From Acanthococcus lagerstroemiae (Eukaryota > Arthropoda > Insecta > Hemiptera > Eriococcidae), in contig CM063106.1 of assembly GCA_031841125.1 (NCBI GenBank), positions 74,140,101 to 74,204,100 on the forward strand: a DNA stretch of 64,000 bases, given 5' to 3'. The stretch's first letter is position 1, and every line of letters begins with the position of its first letter. Below the pieces are notes generated by a model, which saw only the letters and a program-made list of their open reading frames with translations, was not told where the DNA came from and made no database searches. This document shows, one piece after another, positions 34,525 through 45,304 of the stretch. The position numbers and the translations under genes were made by a program.

Positions 34525-34860
34525 GCTGCAAACCGTGGATAAAGAGATATGATAAAGCATCACGAATCCTACAATTTAGTTTTTCTATTTGGTACTAGTT
34601 CCTTGCCTCATTATCTTTTCACTCTTACTAATGGAAGAGCATGCTTAGCACAGTCGGGATGGGACAGGGGTTCCTCTTTTATTTTTTCAGTGAGTAAGTA
34701 TGTAAAACAGTTTCTCTTCGGAAACGGAATGATTTATGTATTTAGAGCCAGACAAAAGACAATTTCTCTTTTTCCGAAATGATAATTGTATGATATGTAG
34801 GTAAGCTACCGTCTACCCCCTCTACCTAGAGGCATAAGCATCTGCCACCTTTTTTCCAGG
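33680..34860. other. CpG-rich segment, then poly-A / poly-T bounded interval
   Basis: 33680-34290 is CpG-rich with no exon I can defend. A 21-base A-run (34294-34314) and a 34-base T-run (34487-34520) bracket about 170 bp of unassigned sequence. Confidence 0.5.
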
Positions 34861-34861
34861 T

Positions 34862-35275
34862 AGTTCTATTCAGGGCATTAACAGACCAGTGAGAACCCAC
34901 ATATCGCACAATTCGTCAGCCCATCTTCTTGGCGGTTCGACTCTTTTCCTCTTTTCGTCGAGTGGGGTCCAGGCTGTTGCTACTTGGTTCTATTTGTTCG
35001 CCCTCGCCCGCCGCCATACGTCCCACATTATTGAACATTGGCTGTTTGATGCTATCGCCTATATGACTATGTTATTTTTGCTTTTCATTTCTCTCCAGCG
35101 GACCCTGTCCCTCCAACTGATGTTCCGATTGCTCTTTAACAATGCGTAACGAGTTCTTTTCAGCCGCAACACTTGTTTCATAGTGACCACGTGTGGCAGC
35201 CATAGCAACGTACCGGAGTTATAGACATGTTCAAGACTTTCGTTTTTGTTTTCCCGGGTATTTTACTTTCAGGAA
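34862..35275 (-). pseudogene. RTE-like LINE, 3' ORF2 fragment
   Basis: The minus strand reads, with frameshifts and stops, 'MCITPVRCYGCHTWSLTKQ'-like, then 'LKRTRYALLKSN..SWRDRV', then 'TAWTPLDEKRKRVEPPRRW' and 'ADELCDMW'. This is the conserved post-RT tail of RTE-like elements (usual form '..SRGRPPRRWADDL'). No RT active site is included. It abuts the Jockey copy at 35335. Confidence 0.72.
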
Positions 35276-35334
35276 TGTATTTTGGTGTCTAGTTTCCAGA
35301 CTTTATAGATTTTTTCACTTTCAAAGGGATCCCA

Positions 35335-37255
35335 CCTATTCACCTCAAAGTGGAAGGAATCATTGAACATAGCTCCGACCACCTATCAGTATGCTCATCA
35401 TCAATAATCTGCCTACTGCCGACATTAGACCCCCACCTCTCGCCAACGAGTCCACTGACTGGGATCACTACCGTGCACTCGTCCATGAGTGGCTAAGCCT
35501 CAGTGTACAACCCAGATTTTCAGGTGAGCCAGAACAGTTGGCCTGCGATTTTTTCGACCTGCAGCTCTAATGCATTCGTCAGAGTCCCACCTACCGGTAT
35601 GGTCAACATTCATAAATGAGTTATCCAAAGTTCATTCACAATCTAATTAAACCACGACGTAAGGCAAAGAAGATGTGGCACTAACACGGCGTTGCAGAGA
35701 ACAAATACGCATTCAATAGGCTTTGTCGTGGCACGACCAAAGCTCTAAAAGATAGGAACCAACACTCCTTTGGAACATACTGTCCCTCACTCAGCTGGGT
35801 ATACCCTCTATGCAGCTGCCAAATGCCTTCGTCGACCTGTCACGGGACATAGCCCTCCTTTTTGTAAAGCAGATGGAACATAAACCAGGAGCAACCAGGC
35901 AAAGGTGGACCTTCTTACCAGTCACTTTAGGCACTCCTCTCGAGTCAATGACATCCAGACGGACATCAACCCGCAGATACATATTGCTATTGGCGGACAC
36001 ATCCGACTCGCCACTCCAATGGAGGTGGCGAATCTGATCGACGGGCTGACCTGCGGAAATCACCTGAATCGGACAACATACTACCCATCGTACTCCGTGA
36101 ACTACCTAGGAGAGGAATTGTTCATTATCACCAACCTAATTAACTCGGCTATCCAATTACAACACGTCCCAAAAACCTGGAAGCTAGAAAAAATGATAGT
36201 CATACCTACACTGGGGAAGTCTACGGCCTACGGATGATCCGAATAGGTACCGTTCTATTTCACTTCTGCTTCTCATCGCCGAAATTTTCGAAAAAATCAT
36301 ACTACGAAGAATAAAACCTACAGTTGAGGAGAATTCCCTCACTCCATCGTTCCAGTATATCTTCGGGGAGAAGTACTCTTCAATTGAGCAAATACACCGT
36401 GGTGTGCATCAAATCACCCAGGCCTTGGAGGATAAGAAATTCACCCTAGCTGTCTTCTTGAACGTAAGCGGTGACTTTGATGGGACGTGGCACTAAGGGT
36501 TAATTCATAAGCTACAAAGCTGGTTTCCACCAAGCTTATGCAGAATTTTAAATTCCTACCTGAATGACAGAACATTCTGCATCCGACGCAGCGGTTGTAG
36601 CTCATAAAAATGTATACGAGAGGCCGTAGACACTCTCCAAATAGCAGTCAACCGGGTTGCTGATTGCGCAAGCAGACTGAAGATAAAGCTTCATGAGAGC
36701 AAGTCTGTAAGAGTAATCTTCTACCTGCGACCACATGGTTGCATCCCTACAGTTATAAACGGGGCCCCAGTCGCTATTAAAAATTACGCCAGATACCTAG
36801 GTCTACACTTGAACGCCAAACTAAATTGGCAAGAGCACGTACACAACAAACGTAACCTACTAAATTTACAAGCTCGCAAATTTGTCTGTATGGTTGGCTA
36901 TCGTTCAACACTTAGTTTAGCCAACAAGAGACTAACTTACAACGTCATTTCAAGACTAATGTGGTCATACGGGTGTAAAATTTAGGGCACCACCAAAAGG
37001 GCAAATAGACAGATACTCGACAGGTTCTGAAACAAATATATGCGGTAAACAACCAGAGCCCCCTGGTATGTAACGAACAACCAGCTCCGGTCGGACCTGA
37101 AACTAGAAACTGTTGAGGAAATAATTCAACACCGCACTTCTCGATACATAATAACACTTCATCAACACCCCAATCTCACGACCATTCAACTACTTAATGA
37201 CAGTGATGACACACGACGCCTGAAACGCCGCCATCAACGGGATCTACAGAACTGA
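35335..37255 (+). pseudogene. Jockey-clade LINE (endonuclease C-terminus + RT), decayed with internal deletion
   Basis: The first segment (about 35350-35400) reads 'IHLKVEGIIEHSSDHLSV', the C-terminal SDH motif of the APE-type endonuclease. Then come 'ESTDWDHYRALVHEWLS', 'TPMEVANLIDGLTCG' (36015), 'VPKTWKLEKMIVIPTLGKS', 'RYRSISLLLLIAEIFEKII', the 'SSIEQIHRGVHQITQALED' segment and motif A as 'AVFLNVSGDFDGTWH', where the first catalytic Asp is Asn. Near 36607 the frame jumps directly to 'REAVDTLQIAVNRVADCA', so motif B and the FADD motif are deleted. The tail 'YARYLGLHLNAKLNWQEHV' to 'HPNLTTIQLLNDSDDTRRL' is typical Jockey. At least six frameshifts or stops; inactive. Confidence 0.88.
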
Positions 37256-37299
37256 GGATTAATACCCTGTAGACTACGCTAAACCGTGCTGTTGTCAAT

Positions 37300-37705
37300 G
37301 ATAGGAATAAGCCTTCTATGCACTTGCTACTCTTGCTCTCAATTCTTTGGTTGACCCTTGTTCGAACCGGATTGTCTGACCTGAATATTTGTGTACTCTA
37401 ACCCTCTTCGTTTCCAAATCATTAACCCTGATAAAATCTATATCTTTCTCATTCGTCGTTAGTTTTATTTTAGACGCATCCATGCTTGGACCAACTCTGG
37501 TACCAGCAGCCTTCAGTTCAGTCCTAATTTCCACCAAATCTAAGAGTTTGTCACTTATTAATGTGATACTGTTGGCAAAACGTGTTGATATTTAGCCCCA
37601 CACCTCCACAGTCCCATGTTCTGAAAACTTCCTCAAAGATTCTGTTGAAAATATCGGGGGAGAGAGAGTGTCTACGCTTAACACCCACTGAGATACTGAC
37701 CATTT
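37300..37705 (-). pseudogene. RTE-like LINE reverse-transcriptase fragment
   Basis: Minus strand: 'GVKRRHSLSPDIFNRIFEEV' (motif B region; the usual QGD is RRH), then in another frame 'RFANSITLISDKLLDLVEI', where the catalytic FADD is FANS. Next come 'DASKIKLTTNEKDIDFIRV' and 'YSGQTIRFEQGSTKELRAR' (the usual 'YLGQTI' block). The active-site loss and a frameshift show it is dead. Truncated on both sides and opposite in orientation to the Jockey copy it adjoins. Confidence 0.8.
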
Positions 37706-37709
37706 CCAG

Positions 37710-38224
37710 AACAATATTCGAATTTAAGCAAAGATTTTCTGTGAATTTTTAGCAACCTGCAACTGGTTTTGAAAATTTAACCAATAATTAAAAGAAAAAA
37801 AGAAATGTGTGGTGGGAAATTGATAACCTTCTGATAGAAGGATTTTCTAGTTCAATATGCAACAACTCAACCATTTCCTAACAACTTTCAAGTTGAAGGA
37901 ATATTTTTCCGAAGACCTTGAGAGAGGAAACCTGAGACCTCCTGCTAGGTATGAAAATATCTCTATAATTTCGAAAGTGTGGTAAAACTTGATGGTAGTA
38001 GTGCGAACTTTCAGGTTTCGACCCCTAGTAAAGCATTCGAGAGTGGAGCCATGATAGGCAGGAAGAAGAATTATAATACTTTTCATGCAGATGTTTACGC
38101 CAAACATTACAGCACTCAGATATTTTCTCAATAAGATCCATAGTTTACAGAAAAAATCAGAGAGATCGAATCAACTAGAATTTAGGGGCAAGTATAACTC
38201 CTTGACTTCAAATTTAAGTAAAAT
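37710..38224. other. Stretch without recognisable gene
   Basis: AT-rich spacer between LINE relics. Nothing identified. Confidence 0.5.
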
Positions 38225-38995
38225 TTTTGCAAACTCGTAAAAGATCGCATAACTAATCAGCTCGAATGGAACCAACCAAAAAAAAAAAAACAAGCAGGAT
38301 TCAGAAAGAAATTTTCAACAACTGATCACCTACTATTCACTGTGAATCAAATTATAGAAAAATCCAACAAATATAATCTGTGAACTAACTTCCTCTTCAT
38401 TGATTTTAAGAAAGCATTTGACTCTATAAATTATTCTTCTCAATGAAACGCAATGGCAAAGTGGGGGAGGGGTAAATCCAAAATTTATCAAATTAATCAA
38501 AAAGTTATATGAAGGCTCCGAAGCATATATCTGTCTGTATAAAAAGAGCGAAAAATTTTAAATCGAAAAAGGTGCAAGGCAAGGAGAACCTTTCTCACGC
38601 AACCTATTTCATTCTCGAAGAAATATTCAGAAAATTCGAGTGGGAACAAAAAGGGTTTCAAAATCAATGGCGAATATCTGGACAACCTCAGATATGCAGA
38701 TGACGTGGTTATCAAGGCTGAATCGATCGATGAACTGGAAAAATGGAGGAAGAACTATGGATAAAAAGTAAAGAAGCAGGGTTGAAGAAAAATTCGGAAA
38801 GGTACTTCATTTTGGCAAATGGCAGAAAAGACCGGTAAAAAGTAGAAGATACGAGGTAAAATGGAAGAAAGAAGTAGTATATTTGCGACAAATGTTGTTC
38901 TCTAAAACCTGGAGGGATAAAGGATTAAGTAAATTAACAAATGAATGAAAAAATCAGGGTCAAAAAACGGTATAAAGAAACATACTTAGGATAAA
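38225..38995 (+). pseudogene. LINE reverse-transcriptase fragment
   Basis: Plus strand across shifts: 'QAGFRKKFSTTDHLLFTVN', 'LFIDFKKAFDSINY' (motif A, both Asp kept), 'NPKFIKLIKKLYEGSEAYI', 'GARQGEPFS', 'GFKINGEYLDNLRYADDVV' (YADD intact) and 'IDELEKWRKNYG'. An A-run at about 38278-38291 interrupts the start. The order matches the RT palm of CR1/RTE-type LINEs. Endonuclease and 3' tail are missing. Confidence 0.8.
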
Positions 38996-39140
38996 TGGAT
39001 ACCCTTTCTAGATTTTCTCGAACATGTTGAAATGTCACTTAGCCTCATTAGCAGATTTTGACCGGCTGCTATCTGGTTATATTCAAACTAGAATTACTAG
39101 AACGTTTTAGAGAATCTTTAAGAGGTGATCTGCCACCTAT

Positions 39141-39459
39141 CAGGGTGGTCACTTTTCTTCAATCATGAATTTTCCTGACTTTTCTCTGATTTTTCTAAAT
39201 CCACTTCTCAATTTTTTCACAACAAGTAAGCCTACTGGTTGGAAGTTCATTAATGAGTGTTGTCGCTCAATTTTTCTTTCAATTTCCAGTATCGTAATTT
39301 TCTACCAATAAACAATTAACAAAAATCTTATAAAGTACTAAACATAAATACCAACCACCATGATACTTCTAAACCACGCAATTTTATTATGAATTTATTT
39401 TTTGAAAATTCCCTGACTTCTCCCTGATTTCTAGTTTTTACAGAAAAGTGATCACCTTG
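39141..39459. mobile_element. MITE with CAGGGTGGTCACTTTTCT termini and 5-bp duplication
   Basis: The left end CAGGGTGGTCACTTTTCT and the inverse of the right end CAAGGTGATCACTTTTCT differ at two positions. The flanks carry CCTAT on both sides (39136-39140 and 39460-39464). Inside each end lies a same-orientation 'aattttc(c)ctgacttttctctga' word. 319 bp, non-coding. Confidence 0.82.
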
Positions 39460-39464
39460 CCTAT

Positions 39465-40110
39465 GTACCCACTGGCTCCTTTACGAAACAAAAATTGGCC
39501 GACCTAGACACATTTTCGTTTGCTACGAACAATTACGTTTTTGGTACTTATCCCCTTTGGAATTTCTACCCTTCAATCAAGCATGTGGCCAAACTTGGCA
39601 CATCAGTCATACTAAAACCTAAGGTACTGATTCCCAATAAGACCCGGTGCACAAATACGCCCCCCCCCCCTATAGCGTCGTTTTGGATCGATGTCATGAA
39701 ACAACTTCCGGGCAATACTCCTACTCGAAAGTTAAGGGCATTAATATGTTACAAGTGGAAGCCAAATAACAATGAAATGTGGTGGCTTTATAACACGGAT
39801 ATTATTTTCATGTTTCGAAAAAATTCTCCTCTCTTTACGACTTTAGTTTTTTGACTCCTTCTGGGCAGTCTTCGCTATAATTTCGTTCTTAGTCTTCAAC
39901 ATAGTATTAATAATGGTAATTAGAATACGTAATTCTTCAGCAATTTGTACATGGTTCCAATTATCACATGCCTTGCCCGAAAATTAAACATTTTCAGGGT
40001 ATCACACCATAATTACTACTTTTTTTTGACATGGATACGTCTTGATTCGTTCATTTGAAAAAATCTCGGCATTGCACAATACCAATAGCAAAGCTGACTA
40101 GTAATTAGTC
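39465..40110. other. Stretch without recognisable gene
   Basis: 39495-39854 is open on the plus strand but has no recognisable motif and spans a C10 run. Confidence 0.4.
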
Positions 40111-40111
40111 A

Positions 40112-40428
40112 ACGTAATAATAAGTTTAGGGTGGAGAGCGGAAGGAATCTTACAGTTTCTACAGCTTAAAATGTCTGCTAACTGATGGCCCAGTTTTTCC
40201 AGACAATAGGACTTCTTGAGATCGATAAGAAAAGAAATAGATAAGAAATAATATGTACTTCAAATGGTATTCTATCTTCATTTCGTCGTCTTCTAAAATA
40301 ATAATGGTACACTAACTCGCGGTGAAATTAAAGTTTTTTATTTAGGAAACGGGTAACTTTTTTGAGATTAGTCGCGAGTGACTCAATCTCTGTCCGTTGT
40401 AAAAAAAAAACATTCTAACTACATTTCG
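40112..40428 (-). repeat. Left arm of a ~315-bp inverted repeat
   Basis: Its reverse complement matches 41405-41722 at roughly 80-85%: 'gagtcactcgcgact', 'tttcaccgcgagt.agtgta', 'ccattattattttagaaga', 'cgacgaaatgaagatagaa', 'atctcaagaagtc' and 'ccatcagttagcagacatt' occur in both. The arms point outward from a ~975-bp centre. Confidence 0.88.
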
Positions 40429-40429
40429 G

Positions 40430-40870
40430 ATTCGGGTTTATGTTTCCCCGTGCACAACCTGAAGAAACCTAAATCTCAAAAATCTCAATCCAAATCCGAG
40501 CTTGAACTCCGCTCCAAATCCTAGTTCGATCTTCAAAAACACAAATGCAATGGAACCGTGTATAGCCGAAACTTTGTTCGAGAAGAACCCGAACTCGAAC
40601 GCATTTACACTGGATGAAGAACCGAACCAGGTGCCGATAAAAATGGACGGGGTTCCACATCCGTGGCTCTTCCTGAAAGCGACCGAACAGTATTATGACA
40701 AATTTACGGCGTTTTGAGTATGCAATTTTATTAACATTTCAAGGCGGTATATTCACGGCGTTGCAATTATGCAATTATATTAACATTCCAGCCATACTAT
40801 TGCTCTGGGCACCAAAATCAAGTTTTAAAGGAAATTTTGGCAATAATTTAAAACCGAAAATACGAGAAAG
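40430..40870. other. Unassigned interior sequence
   Basis: 40440-40640 is built of loosely repeated 'aacccgaactcgaac/aaatccgagctcgaac' words and may be a degenerate MITE or simple repeat. The open frame there has no known motif. Confidence 0.4.
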
Positions 40871-40879
40871 CTGCCCTCG

Positions 40880-41300
40880 ATCAGTCCTCTCGTACGGGGC
40901 TCAGACCTAGGCCCTAACAAAAGGTACGCAGAAGCTTCAAAGAACGCAACGGGCTATGGTAGGAGATTTTTAGCATTAGGAAGGGAGGCAAAATTGGCGA
41001 CCAAATTTTAAGAAAGATATCTAATATGATGGACACAGGATATTTCGTGAAGAAACTGATATGGAAGTACGCTGGGCTTGTTTTGAGACAGGAGGAAGAG
41101 AGGTGGGAAAGAAAAAGTAGAGTCTTGGACGCCGTACGAGGGAAAAAGATCACGTGGCAGACCGATGATGCGATGGGGAGACGAATTCGTGAAAGTAATT
41201 GGGACCGTATGGATGAGAATGGCCGACAACCGTCAAAAATGGAGAGCTGACGGAGAGGCCTACGCCCAAACTTGGTCTTAACTGCTGTTTCCGAGAGGGG
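40880..41300 (+). pseudogene. RTE-like LINE, 3' ORF2 tail
   Basis: Plus strand with frameshifts: 'SYGAQT', 'MDTGYFVKKLIWKYAGLVL', 'RQEEERWERK', then 'WTPYEGKRSRGRPMMRWGD' and 'NRQKWRADGEAYAQTWS' followed by a stop. This is the standard RTE-like C-terminal tail (GRP..RW and W...EAYAQ). It is a different copy from 9056-10595. It lies inside the 40112-41722 inverted repeat. Confidence 0.82.
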
Positions 41301-41404
41301 GTACATTTCCCCCGATATCAACATCGACTATGGTTAGTAAATAAACAACTCCATTCATTTGATAAGTCACCTTCGTATTTAGAGAAGGGAGTACACTTTA
41401 CACT

Positions 41405-41722
41405 AGTAGCAAAAGAATGCTTTTGTTCACAACGGGCAGGGACTGAGTCACTCGCGACTGAACTCAAAAAAGTTACAGGTTTCCAAAATAAAATATTGAA
41501 ATTTCACCGCGAGTCAGTGTACCATTATTATTTTAGAAGACGACGAAATGAAGATAGAACACAATTTGAAATCCATATTATTTGTTATCCATTTTTGTTC
41601 TTGCCGATCTCAAGAAGTCTTATCGTCTGGAGAAACTGGACCATCAGTTAGCAGACATTGTAAGCTGTAAAAATTGTAAGATTCCTTCCTCGCTCCATCC
41701 TAATAATAATCATAATTCGCTG
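41405..41722 (+). repeat. Right arm of the ~315-bp inverted repeat
   Basis: Partner of 40112-40428. The pair may be long terminal inverted repeats of one element or two opposed copies of a dispersed repeat. Target duplications were not found. Confidence 0.88.
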
Positions 41723-41724
41723 GT

Positions 41725-43205
41725 GCATGCCCGTAGTGAAAGATCAGAAAAAATTAGTTGGATACTTGGAAAATTTTTCTTCAAATAACTCAATGTTGCA
41801 GCGAGAAACGCATGAAACGTGAGACATCCGATACAACAAAGTCACTGCCTTACCACGGGCGGAAAAGCAGACGGGAGAAGGAATGACTTGGCCCTTAGAA
41901 TTTCCTAGGAGGGTTTAGACTCCTTTGAGAAATTCGAGAGGAAAAATCATGTGATGCTACATTTTGAAAGACGCACATCGTTTTTGGTTGGAAAGATCGT
42001 TTCTTCAGATCTTCATTTTCGTGAGAAGGAGGATATCAGACCATACATTCTGGAAAGTGGCATCCTTAGAGGAAAATAGTTCCATCGCCTATGTCACCTA
42101 TAATCTCTCGGCGGGCACGACAATTATTCATGCCGAAAGTTGAAAAGAACGAGGGGCGAATACAGGAAATTGAGAGGCGAGCCGGGGCGCAATCTTTTGG
42201 AATTTCGCGGTCTGCCGTCGAAATTGCTCATTTATCGAGCCGCAAAATATAGAGATACTTTTCGCACGAGTGACAGAAGAGCACTAGAACGCATCTTCGG
42301 GAAAACACGGCCGGCGCGACTAGACCGAAATGCGAAGTTGGAAAGGTCGGCGCGACGGGTAAACATCGATGATCAAAGCGAAATTTGTACTTTCATCAAA
42401 AGCCGCGTCCCGTTTGCCCCGCCCGCGCCCTCGGAGTGATATTAAGTGAGAATACGTAATCCGTAATTAAACGCTTAATAAAATCGTCTTAGGCTTAATA
42501 ATAAGCAACCGATCAACGGCGGGCGGAAATTCATCGTCAGACTCCGGAGGGGCTGAATTTTCCGTTATTAAGAAGCCTTTTAAAACGTAATTAACGCGAT
42601 TTCCATCTAAATGATAAGTCAATCTGTCGCTGTCTCGAACAACTGCGCGTCGATATACCATATAATCGAGCCGCTTAATGACGAGAGCTTGGGCGAATTG
42701 TATTTTCTTTTAATATCGTCGTTATTTTCAGCGGCCCCGGCCTCGCGAATAAGAAAAATAAGTTACATTCCGTGTGTTAATTCGAGCAGAACAAAGCCAA
42801 GGGCCACGGTCGTTATTTTGAGATATTGCAATCGCAATATCCCTCCTGCATAAACGTTTTCTCTCCGTCTCCCCTCTTTCTTACTCATCTTTCATATTTC
42901 TCTCTCTCCCTCTTTATTTTTTTATTTTATTTTTTTTTTTAAATATTACTTAACACGCTCGAGCGTGTTTTTTCACTTCTTTCCTTACGCTAAATTTTTA
43001 GTTTATTCGCGAATCAAGCACAGACTCGCCAACAATAGAAGTATAGCCGTGCTACATGCAGGGTGTCTTCAGGTACATGAGTCCCCTTCAACCGTATAAG
43101 CAGACAACTTACCTTGACGTATAGATGTTTACCTGCTCTTATGTTTGAAGAGGCAAATATGAAAACATTCGAAGTAATTATGTGAAGCACTACTTCATAA
43201 ATTGT
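41725..43205. other. Stretch without recognisable gene; CpG-rich 42100-42850
   Basis: 42140-42439 is open and Arg-rich on the plus strand but has no motif and no neighbouring splice context I can support. An 18-bp perfect palindrome, aacacgctcgagcgtgtt, lies at 42952-42969 and is followed by T6. Confidence 0.5.
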
Positions 43206-43209
43206 ACAA

Positions 43210-44975
43210 TTTAGTATGTTATATTTATGATAAAGGAGAAATGCCTGAAGATATCAAAAAGAGTGCTATTTTAACTATACCAAAAAAAAGTAGGAGCAGA
43301 TAAGTGTGAAAATTACGGAACAATTAGTCTTCTTTCGCACGCGTCAAAAATATTAACTAAGAGAATTTATAGGAGAATTAGGAATAGAATAGATGCAGAA
43401 TTAGAAGATGATCAGTTTGGATTTAGAAAAAGTAGAGGTACTAGGGAAGCAGTGTTACCTTTGAAATTAATTATAGACGGGAAAAGATGGGAAACTCAAA
43501 AGATACTGAAAAAGCTTTTGACAACGTTAAATACGATAAAATGTTTGACATTCTAAAAAATACAGGCATAAAATTTTAAAAAAGACAACTTATTTAAAAC
43601 TTATATAAAGGACAGAAAAGCCACATTAAGAATAGAAGGAAAAAAAGGGGAGGCTAATATATAGAAAGGTGTAAGGCAGGGGTGCTCTTTATCTTCAGTA
43701 TTCTTTAATCTGTACATAGAGTGGACCATAAAAGAAATAAAAGAAAAATTTGAAGCAGGTGTCACTATATATGGAGAGGGAGTAAAGATGCTAAGGTTTG
43801 CAGATGATATTGTCTTATTACCTGAAAGGAGTACTGGTTTGGAAAACATTTTAAATAGAATTGAGAAGATTTTGAGCATACAATATCGTACGAGAATAAA
43901 TAAAACTAAAACTAGAGTAATGGTATGTAATCGATGTGAATATGATAGCTTAAATATAAATATTAGACAGGAAGAGACTGTGGAAGTACTGGCGGATCTA
44001 GGGGGGGCGGGGGGGTCAGACTACCCCTTCGGGCCGAAGAAGGAAAAAAACACTGCGAAAGCACATTAAGTGGTTGAGAAGTACAACTACTCAAAGCAGG
44101 CCGAGTTTTTTAAGGAACCACATCGGTTTAATTGATTTGTTTTTATTTCCAGTCGAAAAATACTTTTATTATTGCATTGAATAAATGGAAGTACTAGAAA
44201 ATTCGCTTGAGTTTTGAGCTTTTCTCCTGTTTTTGAGTATCTTCAGCACTACAGTCTACAATGTTCATTTCGAAACAATTTGATTACATTATGAAACTTG
44301 TCTTCAAGAACTATTTAAAATGACATCCATCTCGGTTTTTTAGGGACCGGAGGTGAAAAAAGTTTTATTTTCAAAACACCCTCCTTGGAAAATTTCTAGA
44401 TCCGTCACTGAGAGGAAGTAAGCGAATTTTGCTACCTAGGGATAAAAAAACAATACCTAGATGGAAGAAGTAAAAGAGATATAAGTACTATCACAAGTCA
44501 AATTAGCATTTTATCGAAAAATAATCTTTTTAAATCAAAAATAAATCTGGAAATCGAAAAATTATTCTTGAAAACTTATGTTTGGAGTGTAGCCTTGTAT
44601 GGATGTGAACCTTGGACCATAGGAAAACCAGAGAAGAGAAGGATCGAAGCTTTTGAGTGGTATTTTAGGCGTATACTTAGCATCAAATAGACGGATAAGG
44701 TAAGAAATGAGGAAGTACTCAACAGAATAGGGGGTAAAATGGATATTTGGAATTGACTGAAGAGAAAGAGAGATAAACTAATAGGGCAAAATTTGAGGCA
44801 CTCAGGAATAATATAATATCACTGCTGCTAGAAAAAGAATTGGGTAAGAGAGTCGGCAAAGATTCTAGTATGTTCTACAGATAATCAAGGATGTCAAACG
44901 TGTTATACGAAATGAAAGAACTTTCACAAAATAGAGAGAAATGGAGAGCTGCATCAGACCGGTCGTAACACTGAT
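43210..44975 (+). pseudogene. RTE-like LINE ORF2, 5'-truncated, split by a MITE
   Basis: Plus strand: 'YDKGEMPEDIKKSAILTIP', 'CENYGTISLLSHASKILTK', 'DDQFGFRKSRGTREAV', a deleted/shifted motif A ('EKAFDNVKYDKMFDIL'), 'GVRQGCSLSSVFFNLYIEW', 'MLRFADDIVLLPE' (FADD intact, 43792-43821), 'RINKTKTRVMVCNRCEYDS', then after the MITE 'SEFCYLGI', 'YVWSVALYGCEPWTIGKPE', 'AFEWYFRRILSIK' and 'NREKWRAASDRS' with stop. The 3' end runs into 'gatgaccttatcatcatcat', the short tandem tail seen on these elements. Several stops and an incomplete palm make it inactive. Confidence 0.9.
43987..44410. mobile_element. hAT-like MITE, nested in LINE
   Basis: It starts TACTGGCGGATCTAG and ends CTAGATCCGTCACTG (inverse CAGTGACGGATCTAG). 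The flanking 8-mers TGTGGAAG (43979-43986) and AGAGGAAG (44411-44418) agree at 6 of 8. Deleting 43987-44418 joins 'EETVE' to 'VSEFCYL' in one frame, as the LINE family expects. 424 bp, non-coding. Confidence 0.9.
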
Positions 44976-45009
44976 GACCTTATCATCATCATTATTAGAA
45001 AAGATTTTT

Positions 45010-45300
45010 CTCAGCACTGCTAAATAGATAAACTGGTGGAACTGTTTGCTAATAATAGCAGACAGTCGCAGCAACTATTGAAACAAAAAATCACAATCAG
45101 ATCAACAGGGTGTTCACAAAATCAATTTTGGTTGAAAACGATATACATGAATTATTTTCATATTTTGTCATCTTTCTGTGGTTTCTTCTTGATAAATGAT
45201 TTAACTGATCTGAAAAATTTCACTTTTTTTTTTTTTTTTGCTCGAAGATTATAAGTAAGTATACCAATCTGGAAGTACTTCTAACGCTGAATTCAATGCC
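45010..45300. repeat. Dispersed repeat family B, copy 2
   Basis: 45010-45150 matches 3796-3945. The end, 'gaagtactt..aacgctgaattcaatgcc' (45271-45300), also matches 58630-58670, so the family has at least three partial copies here. It directly follows the 3' end of the LINE. Confidence 0.6.
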
Positions 45301-45304
45301 GCAA

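Noticed and set aside
42140..42439. Arg-rich 99-codon gene
   Set aside because: The charge follows from the CpG/purine composition; no family match or context.
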